Shown here piece after piece: positions 1 to 7,837 of a stretch of DNA of 64,000 nucleotides. Below the pieces are notes generated by a model. That model saw only the letters and a program-made list of their open reading frames with translations, did not search any database and was not told the DNA's origin. How positions within the stretch are numbered: position 1 is the first letter of the stretch; each line of letters starts with the position of its first letter. Source of the DNA: Lachnospiraceae bacterium (GTDB lineage Bacteria > Bacillota > Clostridia > Lachnospirales > Lachnospiraceae); the NCBI GenBank assembly GCA_017520425.1, contig JAFXFO010000024.1:62001-126000 (forward strand), written 5' to 3'. A program made the translations under genes and the position numbers.

Positions 1-3000
1 TTTCTTCCGCTGTATAGGCCACTTTCTCCACCAGAAGACTTAAGTCAGAATCCTCCTGTTTATAGGCCTTTTCCAGCTCTTCGCCGTATTCATAAGGGGT
101 ACAATATACTGCATCCTGAATCTGCTCTTTAGTATAAACAGTCTGCAGTCTGCGATACAGCATTACCACCGCCTGCTTGGGCTTAGCCCGCTTTACCCGA
201 ATCAGGAATACTCGTTCCTTTACATAAGGTGCGGCAATCTTATGGGTAAATAATATCACAATCAACACCGCAGATACCGCCGCAAATACGCCGGCAATCC
301 GTACTGCCACCGCCAGCAGATAAGCAATCAGACCGCTTCTTTGTCTGTAACCCGTATTATAGGTGGCGGGAATGGTTGCTTCATAAACCACATAACCCAC
401 ATTCTCTATATACACCTCCGGATAGGCATGTCCGCAATCCGTACGGATTACATAGTCACCGTTATACTCCATCTTGGGCACAAAGCCCTCCACATAGCGT
501 ACCGTCAATCCCACCGCTCTGGCCATCAGCACATACGCAGATGCATAATCCGAACAGGTACCGGTTTTTCCTTCAAACAAGAAATATTCCACACTGTCAT
601 CCGGCGCCTTGTAGGAAAGATCATATACAAAGTCATTTTGTATAAAGTAACTCTGCAAAGCCGCTGCCTTTTGCCAGTCATAGGTACAGTCCTTTGTAAT
701 TTCCTGTGCCAGCTCCTTCACCTTTTCCGGTATCTCACGGGTATTGTCCGCACATACCATCTGATACACCGTAGCATCCGTTGCCTGCTCCAGGAAAAGC
801 TGCATCTTTTCAGCCGCCTCATTTTCTCCTGCCTCTGTTAAAATTCTCCGTGCTTCTTCCAACATTGCCATAGACTCCTCACGGCTGAAGTTAGCGCCAC
901 CGGCTGCCAAAAAGCGATTCCGCAGTGTACTTTCCTCATAATACTCCACCGAATACTTCAGGAATGGATCCAAAAGTCCCGTATTTCTTTGATAAATACC
1001 CGCTCTGGTCACAAAGGTAAATAATTCATCCTCTTCCCCGTTTTCTATCACCGCCAAATCCATGGTTCCCGGAGGCGTCACGTAGCCTGCACTGGGGAAG
1101 TTACTGGTTTCCACTGTATACAGCTTCCGATAATCCCCCTCCGGTTTTGGCAAATTCTTCAATCCAAAGGATTCCAACAGCCCCGGCTCATAGTTCTCTG
1201 CCAGGTTCAATGCTTGAATCAGATTACTCAAGCTTACATGTCTCTGATTCTGCATCCATTGCTTTCTGGTATAAACCGGCTGGGAATAGTACTCGCCGGG
1301 ATACCAATAATCCTTATCAAAATCATAGAAATCAAAGGTCTGCCTGTTGAAGTATAAATCCTCACCGGGTTCTGCCAACTTAATGACATACAGTTTCCTG
1401 TTATTTAACTCATTAAAACCGTCCGCATTACCGGAATGCTCACTCATTTCTGAAAATTCCTCGGGCACTTTTTCGGTAATATTTCCACCCAGAAAAGCAT
1501 TCTCAAACATGTAGTAATACTTGGTCTCCGCTTCCGGAACTGCCAATCCCACCAATACGAAAATCGTGGCATAGATTCCTAAAGAAAGCATTCCCACCGT
1601 ATAACCTACGATACGTTTTCCCTTATCCCGAATGGTTCTGTAATGCACCAGAAAGGCTGCAATATTCAATACCGTAACAAACACCAGCTGGGGTAATTTG
1701 AAAGGCAACATCACCTTCACATAGAGCACAAAAGGAATCAGGCTCAGCAACATCAAAAAGGAGGTTCGATACAGTACTCTGGCAAAATAAAAGCTACAAG
1801 TTGCAAAAAAAGGTGTGAACACCACCAGAAGGGACATCAAGTAGGATGTGGTGGTTTCTACGGAATCTCCCGCAGACATAAACCAGTGCATATATTCCAT
1901 GGCCCCTTGCCCCAAAGCAAGCCTTGCAAACCATCCCAACAGCACCAACACAATCAACGTAGTTGCTAAAGTGGCGATTAGCTTATGGTCCTTAACCGCC
2001 TCACAATAAATTACCACAATTGCACATACCAGAATCTGCCCCACTGTCCAAGAAGACACAAGCGGAATTCCAAAAATAGAAAATACAATGGTACTTAACA
2101 GCAAACCTAACAAATAAGGCACTGCTGCGCCCTTTATCAAATTAGTCAAAAATCCTTTAACCGTTGTCTTCTCAATCTTCTCCGTCTCTATTCTCAGGGA
2201 GATACTGCCCTCACCCTGATTGAGTTTACCGGCTTCCTCCAATACCGCGTATACAGTGGTATATCCGGTCATATCAGCCGCTTCCAATACTCTGCAAGTT
2301 TCTTCATAAGAATTGGGTGTAGAAAATAGTCCTACCTTCTCCGCAAATCCTGCTTCCTCAGGAATTCTCGGCACTCCCGCACCGGAAGAAAAGCTATAAT
2401 GAGCCAGCTCCAATCGCACTTCCTCTAAATCCACTTCATCCTGTATATCGAAACACTGAAATTCCTGCCCCATCCGGACATAGAAATTCACCGAATAATC
2501 ATGACGAATCAGCACCTGCATCATTCCCAGTGCATTCTCCACCGCATCCTCTGCTATCTTTGGAAGTATTTCATCTTCTGCCAAATCCCTGTACTGATGC
2601 ATCCGAGCTGCCTGTTCCACATTCACCTTGTGCTTCTCAAATACGCTGTCCAGCACCACATGTATGGCTCTGGCTGCCATCTCATCATCCAGTCGCACCA
2701 ATAATTTGTTGCGTTTGGCAGACTGCTTCCAGTTAATTCTTTTAAGGGGATCTCCCGGCACATATTCTCTGTTGTCATATCCCGGGAATCCTCCAAAGGC
2801 GAAACCATGGGAATCCATGGTATCCTCTCCGTCGTCCATATGAAGAGAGGTCTGCATAACCTTTAACAGATTGTCATCTCTGGCGGATAGTTCCGCAATA
2901 TCCGGTATCACTGCCACTTTTTTACGCAGGGACTCATAGTTTAGACCTTTTACCCCTATGCTGAACAGCCCCAGGTAATCTGTCACCTTAATGTTTTCAA

Positions 3001-3418
3001 TTCCCACCATGGAGCAGCCGCATATTTTAGCCTTAAACTTCACCTCAAAGGTCTGACTCCCCCCGGGTAGCACAGACACCAGAATATCCTTATTCTCACT
3101 ACGCACTCCCGCTTCATTGGTTAAACCTATTGCGATGGGCGGAGTCGGGAAAATAAAGCGATTTGCCACCCGGATAACCATATTACAGGTATCTCCCTTT
3201 GAAAGCAATGCTTCTTCCATTTCACAGGAAATAGTAACGGTACGCGCAGCTGCCCATGCAAAAAAGACAGACAACAAAGGAGCAAAAACAAGAGTAACCA
3301 AAATAAACCATCCTACATTTGCATCTAAAAACAAGCCAAATATAATGGCAAAAAACATTGCAAATATATAATTGATTATCCCTTTTATAATTGCCGTCTT
3401 TTTCATCCGTCTTTCCAT
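1..3418 (-). CDS. DUF58-transglutaminase fusion membrane protein (3' end outside window)
   Basis: The frame is open without a stop from the ATG at 3418 to the window edge, giving 1139 visible residues. Residues 1-60 hold two membrane segments. The DUF58 signature EYVPGDPLKRINWKQSA lies near residues 215-235. Several further membrane segments follow at about 430-660. A transglutaminase-like domain follows, with Cys955 in GTCSDYASAYV and His997 in CGHAYPEVYI, and Glu1013 in VYEAT where the family normally has Asp. One more membrane helix comes near 1030-1050, then a cytoplasmic tail with a DUF4129-like look. MoxR, DUF58 and transglutaminase (TgpA-like) genes are usually separate neighbours; here the last two are one protein directly after the MoxR gene. 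The role is probably envelope-protein assembly or processing; the substrate is unknown. Confidence 0.85.
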   Translation of the reverse strand, partial: MERRMKKTAIIKGIINYIFAMFFAIIFGLFLDANVGWFILVTLVFAPLLSVFFAWAAARTVTISCEMEEALLSKGDTCNMVIRVANRFIFPTPPIAIGLTNEAGVRSENKDILVSVLPGGSQTFEVKFKAKICGCSMVGIENIKVTDYLGLFSIGVKGLNYESLRKKVAVIPDIAELSARDDNLLKVMQTSLHMDDGEDTMDSHGFAFGGFPGYDNREYVPGDPLKRINWKQSAKRNKLLVRLDDEMAARAIHVVLDSVFEKHKVNVEQAARMHQYRDLAEDEILPKIAEDAVENALGMMQVLIRHDYSVNFYVRMGQEFQCFDIQDEVDLEEVRLELAHYSFSSGAGVPRIPEEAGFAEKVGLFSTPNSYEETCRVLEAADMTGYTTVYAVLEEAGKLNQGEGSISLRIETEKIEKTTVKGFLTNLIKGAAVPYLLGLLLSTIVFSIFGIPLVSSWTVGQILVCAIVVIYCEAVKDHKLIATLATTLIVLVLLGWFARLALGQGAMEYMHWFMSAGDSVETTTSYLMSLLVVFTPFFATCSFYFARVLYRTSFLMLLSLIPFVLYVKVMLPFKLPQLVFVTVLNIAAFLVHYRTIRDKGKRIVGYTVGMLSLGIYATIFVLVGLAVPEAETKYYYMFENAFLGGNITEKVPEEFSEMSEHSGNADGFNELNNRKLYVIKLAEPGEDLYFNRQTFDFYDFDKDYWYPGEYYSQPVYTRKQWMQNQRHVSLSNLIQALNLAENYEPGLLESFGLKNLPKPEGDYRKLYTVETSNFPSAGYVTPPGTMDLAVIENGEEDELFTFVTRAGIYQRNTGLLDPFLKYSVEYYEESTLRNRFLAAGGANFSREESMAMLEEARRILTEAGENEAAEKMQLFLEQATDATVYQMVCADNTREIPEKVKELAQEITKDCTYDWQKAAALQSYFIQNDFVYDLSYKAPDDSVEYFLFEGKTGTCSDYASAYVLMARAVGLTVRYVEGFVPKMEYNGDYVIRTDCGHAYPEVYIENVGYVVYEATIPATYNTGYRQRSGLIAYLLAVAVRIAGVFAAVSAVLIVILFTHKIAAPYVKERVFLIRVKRAKPKQAVVMLYRRLQTVYTKEQIQDAVYCTPYEYGEELEKAYKQEDSDLSLLVEKVAYTAEE

Positions 3419-3437
3419 CTTTTATTCTGTCCGTCCC

Positions 3438-4388
3438 TTACTCTAAAGGAACTTTAATATTTTGCAAAAGTCTTCGGATTGCTTCCTCATTATCCGAAAC
3501 CATGGACTTGCCCTTAGGAGTCAATATGATTCTGTGGGAAAGCACATAGGGTGCCAAATCCTTAATGTCATCCGGCACCACAAAGTTTCTGCCCTTTACA
3601 AAGGCATAAGCCTTGGCCATCCGGTACAGTGCTATACTACCTCTGGGACTTGCTCCCAGCTTGATGAAGTCCGCACTTCTGGTGGCTTCCACAATCTCCA
3701 CAATATAATCTCTCACAGCATCCGAGCAATAAATCTTCTTGATATCTTCCATCAGCTCCTGTATCTCCTGACAGGTAATCACATGGCTCAGATTCTTAGA
3801 GGATACATTGTTTTCATTACGAAGCAGGATGTCCATCTCTGCCGTTTTATCCGGATAGCCAATACTGAGCTTCATAATAAACCTGTCCATCTGGGCTTCC
3901 GGCAAATGATAGGTACCATAGGTTTCCACAGAATTCTGCGTAGCCAGTACCATAAACGGTTTGGGCAGTTCATAGGTTACGGAATCAATACTTACCTGTC
4001 TTTCCTCCATGGTCTCCAGCAAAGCTGACTGGGACTTCGGTGAGGAACGATTGATTTCATCCGCCAATAGGAAATTACAAAATACTGCGCCCTTTCGAAA
4101 ACTGCTTTCATGCGTCTTCGTATCAATCATGGTAAAGCCGGTTACATCCGTAGGCATTACATCCGGTGTCATCTGAATACGCCCGAATTCTCCCTGACAG
4201 GACTTGGCCAAAGCAGATACCAGCTGGGTTTTTCCCACGCCCGGCACGTCCTCTATCAGTACATGACCGCCTGCCAGCATAGCCGATACAATCAGCTCTA
4301 TGGTGCCACGCTTTCCCACAATCACCTTTTCCACATTATCAATTAATGCTCTTATTTTATTATTAACTTCAGAGCCTCTTTCCATCAC
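3438..4388 (-). CDS. MoxR-family AAA+ ATPase
   Basis: A 316-residue AAA+ protein of the MoxR/RavA class. Walker A is EDVPGVGKTQ at residues 46-55 and Walker B is LLADEIN at 107-113, followed by the conserved SALLETMEERQV and LATQN segments. MoxR ATPases act as chaperone-like remodellers for VWA or DUF58 partner proteins. An AGGAGG site at 4397-4402 sits 8 bases before a GTG at 4388 and 11 bases before the ATG at 4385, so either may start translation. The DUF58-transglutaminase gene begins 19 bases downstream, and the two surely form one transcription unit. Confidence 0.93.
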   Translation of the reverse strand: MMERGSEVNNKIRALIDNVEKVIVGKRGTIELIVSAMLAGGHVLIEDVPGVGKTQLVSALAKSCQGEFGRIQMTPDVMPTDVTGFTMIDTKTHESSFRKGAVFCNFLLADEINRSSPKSQSALLETMEERQVSIDSVTYELPKPFMVLATQNSVETYGTYHLPEAQMDRFIMKLSIGYPDKTAEMDILLRNENNVSSKNLSHVITCQEIQELMEDIKKIYCSDAVRDYIVEIVEATRSADFIKLGASPRGSIALYRMAKAYAFVKGRNFVVPDDIKDLAPYVLSHRIILTPKGKSMVSDNEEAIRRLLQNIKVPLE

Positions 4389-4433
4389 GGTTTCTTCCTC
4401 CTGCCCGGATTTGTTTCATCCGGTCATGTCATT

Positions 4434-5588
4434 TTATTCATAAATCCGATAATTGCCGCTAAGCGCCAGTATAGCAAACATATACAGGCAGTTATCATAA
4501 TATCTTCTGTCGCCTTCACGCAAGGGCTGGTTCCAGAACCATTCCACCCATTGCTTAGCCACTTCCCAATCAGCACTGTCCTTCTCCACTGCCAAGGCAC
4601 TCTGTGCAGTGGTAGCTAAAAGTCCCAGAGGATGAAGCACTGTCATTTCAACCGGTGTACCATCCACTTCATATACGCATCTTGCCGCTTCCAAATCGGT
4701 TTTTAAGAACTTCATCAAACGTACAGGTGCTGCATAATGTCCTGCATCCTTACCAAACCACAGTGCATCCAGACCAATGTTAGCTGCAGTTCTGTAAGCA
4801 TCGCTGTAGAACTTATCATGCTTACCGCCCCAAGGCAATTCCTTATCCATAGGACTTCCGTCAAAATTGCCATACTCAGGATTCATACCGGTCACCGGGT
4901 GACAAGCCTTGGTCAGATAATCACGGCTGGCCTGTGCTGCCTCCTTCCAAAATTCTCTATCCTCTTCATTCGCCCAAAGTGCAAACAGCTCATAGAAATG
5001 AGGCAAATGATAAGAAGGATCTGTGTATTCTGAACCGGGCACAAACAAAATCTGCTTATTCTCACGGTTCCACATAGGATGACCGATACGACCTTCCTCA
5101 CCCTTGTGAATACATGCACTCAAAATATTTCTCGCTTCCTGAGAATAGTTGAAGATACCTTCTCCGTCTCCCCATCTGTGAGACGCAAAGAAAAGTGCCA
5201 TGGCATAGAATTCTTCTCCGTCCGGTGCAGGACCGTTTGCATTTCTGTCACCATTTAAAGCGCAGCTCCATGCAAAATAGCCCTCTCCCCAGCCTTCATT
5301 CATAAACATATAGGTCTTGGACCATTTCCAGATACGATCAAACTCTTCCTTCATATTAAGCTGGACACACATCATCATTCCATAGGACATACCCTCTGTT
5401 CTGGCATCATGATTACCGGTATCCTCCAGATACCCCATATCTTCCCCTGCCGGATGATAAATACGTTCCTCTTCACTACCAAAAAAGAATACATTTACTG
5501 CATCCTTGATTTTCTTGTCAATCTCTTCCTTACTCTTACCAATTTCTGCAAAAATATTACGATATTCCTTTGTTTCAAATGCCGCCAT
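4434..5588 (-). CDS. GH8 reducing-end xylose-releasing exo-oligoxylanase
   Basis: 384 residues with no signal peptide, so cytoplasmic. It matches the Rex enzymes of GH8 (EC 3.2.1.156), which remove xylose from the reducing end of xylo-oligosaccharides. Glu65 in ARTEGMSYGMMM is the expected general acid, and Asp263 in FYSDAYRTAANIG is the expected general base. The aromatic stretches NEGWGEGYFAWSC and FASHRWGDGEG are typical of the family. The start is set by AGGAGGACATATAG directly before ATG. It lies 45 bases upstream of the MoxR gene on the same strand. It logically serves the xylan genes elsewhere in the window by degrading imported oligosaccharides. Confidence 0.9.
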   Translation of the reverse strand: MAAFETKEYRNIFAEIGKSKEEIDKKIKDAVNVFFFGSEEERIYHPAGEDMGYLEDTGNHDARTEGMSYGMMMCVQLNMKEEFDRIWKWSKTYMFMNEGWGEGYFAWSCALNGDRNANGPAPDGEEFYAMALFFASHRWGDGEGIFNYSQEARNILSACIHKGEEGRIGHPMWNRENKQILFVPGSEYTDPSYHLPHFYELFALWANEEDREFWKEAAQASRDYLTKACHPVTGMNPEYGNFDGSPMDKELPWGGKHDKFYSDAYRTAANIGLDALWFGKDAGHYAAPVRLMKFLKTDLEAARCVYEVDGTPVEMTVLHPLGLLATTAQSALAVEKDSADWEVAKQWVEWFWNQPLREGDRRYYDNCLYMFAILALSGNYRIYE

Positions 5589-5623
5589 CTATATGTCCTC
5601 CTATGAATGTAATAATTATATCT

Positions 5624-5629
5624 ATTATA
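5624..5629 (-). promoter_or_regulatory. possible -10 box for the GH8 gene
   Basis: A perfect TATAAT on the minus strand about 35 bases before the GH8 start codon. No convincing -35 hexamer lies 16-18 bases upstream in the AT-rich spacer, so the call rests on the -10 alone. Confidence 0.35.
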
Positions 5630-5661
5630 GCGTATAAAGGAATATTTATCTATATATATTT

Positions 5662-5693
5662 AAAAACAACTCGGACTTTTTTGTCCGAGTTGT
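5662..5693 (-). terminator. intrinsic terminator after the AICAR transformylase gene
   Basis: A perfect 11-bp stem (ACAACTCGGAC with its complement) closes an A6 loop and is followed on the minus strand by a short T run. It lies 15 bases past the stop codon at 5708. Confidence 0.85.
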
Positions 5694-5707
5694 CTGATTT
5701 GTTGTTA

Positions 5708-6886
5708 TTAATGATGGAACAATCTGATTCCTGTGAAGGCCATTGCCATGTTGTACTTATTTGCACATTCGATTACCAGGTCATCTCTTACGGAACCACC
5801 GGGCTGCGCAATATACTTCACGCCACTCTTACGTGCTCTTTCAATATTGTCTGAGAAGGGGAAGAATGCATCAGAACCTAAGGTTACGTCCTGCATACCA
5901 TCCAGCCATGCACGCTTTTCTTCGCGGGTAAATACTTCAGGCTTTACCTTAAATACTTTTTGCCATGCACCTTCGGAAAGCACATCCATATATTCCTCAC
6001 CAATGTAATTGTCGATAGCATTGTCTCTGTCTGCACGTCCTACACTGTCAAGGAACTGAAGTCCCAGCACCTGAGGTGCTTGGCGTAAATACCAGTTATC
6101 AGCCTTCATACCGGCTAATCTGGTACAATGTACACGGGACTGCTGACCTGCACCGATACCGATTGCCTGACCTCCCTTTACGAAGCATACAGAGTTTGAC
6201 TGAGTATACTTCAAGGTAATGAGTGCAATCTTCATATCGATTAATGCAGACTCAGGGATATCCTTGTTCTCAGTAACGATATTGGATAACAAATCACCAT
6301 TGATATCCAATTCATTTCTGCCCTGCTCAAAGGTGATACCATATACCTGCTTCTTCTCCAGCTCTGCAGGAACGTAGTTTTCATCAATCTGAATAACGTT
6401 GTATCCGCCCTTTTTCTTTGCCTTTAAGATTTCCAAAGCTTCCTCGGTATAGCCGGGAGCGATTACACCGTCAGAAACCTCTCTCTTAATAAGCTTTGCA
6501 GTATCCACGTCGCAAACGTCGGACAATGCAATGAAATCACCGAAAGAAGACATTCTGTCTGCACCTCTTGCTCTTGCATATGCACAAGCTAAAGGAGATA
6601 ACTCGCCCAAATCGTCCACCCAGTAAATCTTAGCCAAGGTTTCATCCAAGGGAAGACCTACTGCTGCACCTGCGGGAGATACATGCTTAAAAGAAGTAGC
6701 TGCAGGAAGTCCTGTTGCCTGCTTTAATTCCTTTACCAGCTGCCAGCCGTTGAAAGCATCCAAAAAGTTAATATATCCGGGTTTACCGTTTAATACTACT
6801 ACCGGTAAATCACTACCGTCTTCCATGTAAATACGGGAAGGCTTCTGGTTCGGGTTACAACCATATTTTAATTCCATTTCGTTCAT
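5708..6886 (-). CDS. purH: Stand-alone AICAR transformylase (PurH C-terminal domain)
   Basis: 392 residues covering only the AICAR formyltransferase domain of PurH, which adds a formyl group from 10-formyl-THF to AICAR to make FAICAR. The catalytic Lys67-His68 pair is in SFKHVSPAGAAVG. The substrate-binding segments FGDFIALSD, YTQSNSVCFVKGGQAIGIGAGQQSRV and SDAFFPFSDNIERA-type motifs are all present. The N-terminal MGS-like IMP cyclohydrolase domain of bacterial PurH is absent. The neighbouring PurO-type gene supplies that step. GGAGG precedes the ATG at 6886, and the gap to purO is 15 bases, so they are cotranscribed behind the ZTP riboswitch. Confidence 0.95.
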   Translation of the reverse strand: MNEMELKYGCNPNQKPSRIYMEDGSDLPVVVLNGKPGYINFLDAFNGWQLVKELKQATGLPAATSFKHVSPAGAAVGLPLDETLAKIYWVDDLGELSPLACAYARARGADRMSSFGDFIALSDVCDVDTAKLIKREVSDGVIAPGYTEEALEILKAKKKGGYNVIQIDENYVPAELEKKQVYGITFEQGRNELDINGDLLSNIVTENKDIPESALIDMKIALITLKYTQSNSVCFVKGGQAIGIGAGQQSRVHCTRLAGMKADNWYLRQAPQVLGLQFLDSVGRADRDNAIDNYIGEEYMDVLSEGAWQKVFKVKPEVFTREEKRAWLDGMQDVTLGSDAFFPFSDNIERARKSGVKYIAQPGGSVRDDLVIECANKYNMAMAFTGIRLFHH

Positions 6887-6901
6887 CGTACTTTCCTCCG
6901 C

Positions 6902-7615
6902 TTACTGGTTTTTATTTACAATCTTGGTCTCGTATTTGCCTGTAGCGATATCGATATATCTTACAAACAAAGACACTTTATTTTCTTCGTTTAAGCTGTT
7001 CCAAAGCATATCGGTAAATGCATCCATATCATCGGGAATGCTTACCCACTTAGGCTCGCCTTCGAAACTGGGTAAAGGATTGCCGTCATGCATATAGGTA
7101 TGGATGAAGTGTCCTTCACCAGCTACAGGGTTTTCATAAGCATAGGTATAACGGTTGCAAGCATCCGGATTACCGTTGTTGCTCTTTAAAATAGACATTG
7201 CATAGTTGTAGGTACCGTTTTCGATGTGCATAATACCGGAAATACGAGGGGTGTAGTTGGGGCCATCGGGCTCAAACTCACGACTTCTTAATGACTGCTC
7301 AAAGGTAAGCTGCTTGTCCATACCTTCGTAAATGGTATCGGTCTGGTCACCGTTGGTTACGATAGTCTTATTGCCAAGTACACGTACCGGTGCGTAAATA
7401 ATCAGGCTGGGATCTTCCAGCTTAGAAGGATCAAAAGCCTGGGTACGGATACCCTGTCCGTCTTCTACGAATACACGGTTACGACTGTTTGAGCTTCTGC
7501 CCATGATGAAATATGCGGTTACTGCATATTTACCGTTTGCTGACTTACCGATGACAATACCTCTGCCGGGATAAGCGTTTTCCTTCAGTTCCTGCTCCAA
7601 TGATAGCATCTTCAT
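6902..7615 (-). CDS. purO: IMP cyclohydrolase, PurO type
   Basis: 237 residues resembling the archaeal-type IMP cyclohydrolase PurO, an Ntn-hydrolase-fold enzyme that closes FAICAR to IMP. The N-terminal signature NAYPGRGIVIGKS, then AYFIMGRSSNSRNRVF, and later YTPRISGIM fit that family rather than the MGS-like PurH domain. The start is set by GGAGGAAAAAGAA before ATG. It is the first gene after the ZTP riboswitch and is followed at once by the transformylase, so the two genes rebuild the function of fused PurH. Confidence 0.92.
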   Translation of the reverse strand: MKMLSLEQELKENAYPGRGIVIGKSANGKYAVTAYFIMGRSSNSRNRVFVEDGQGIRTQAFDPSKLEDPSLIIYAPVRVLGNKTIVTNGDQTDTIYEGMDKQLTFEQSLRSREFEPDGPNYTPRISGIMHIENGTYNYAMSILKSNNGNPDACNRYTYAYENPVAGEGHFIHTYMHDGNPLPSFEGEPKWVSIPDDMDAFTDMLWNSLNEENKVSLFVRYIDIATGKYETKIVNKNQ

Positions 7616-7663
7616 TTCTTTTTCCTCCGTTTTTTGAAATGTTCGCTCTAAGGGTAAAATTAT

Positions 7664-7774
7664 ACCGCCTGAGCATCCTTCTGTTAGGTGCCCAGGCGGT
7701 CGGCTTTTTCACTATTCTACACTCCCTGTGGGTAGTCCCACCACAGTATAAACTGTTTTCCGCCAGTCGTGTAG
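7664..7774 (-). promoter_or_regulatory. ZTP (pfl) riboswitch with terminator expression platform
   Basis: The minus strand carries P1 arms CTACAC (7769-7774) and GTGTAG, the conserved GACTGGCG after the first arm, a hairpin ending in CACAGGGAG, and the hallmark CCGACCGCCTGGGCA. The conserved 3' segment ACCGCCTGGGCA pairs over 12 bases with TGCTCAGGCGGT (7664-7675), making a terminator-like stem followed by an AT-rich tail with TTTT. Ligand (ZMP/ZTP) binding to the aptamer should compete with that stem. ZTP riboswitches are known to activate purine and folate genes when formyl-THF is short, which suits the purO-purH pair directly downstream. Confidence 0.95.
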
Positions 7775-7785
7775 CTCATGCAATT

Positions 7786-7814
7786 ATCTTACATGTTTTT
7801 TTTGCCATTTGCAA
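7786..7814 (-). promoter_or_regulatory. Promoter of the ZTP riboswitch-purO-purH unit
   Basis: TTGCAA (7809-7814), a 17-base spacer and TAAGAT (7786-7791) on the minus strand. Transcription would start near 7779, just ahead of the P1 stem of the riboswitch. Confidence 0.75.
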
Positions 7815-7837
7815 GCCCTTTTCTCAAAAAGCTTACT

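Noticed and set aside
2130..2240. A gene boundary between DUF58 and the transglutaminase
   Set aside because: The frame passes through without a stop, and no ribosome site with a start codon stands out there.
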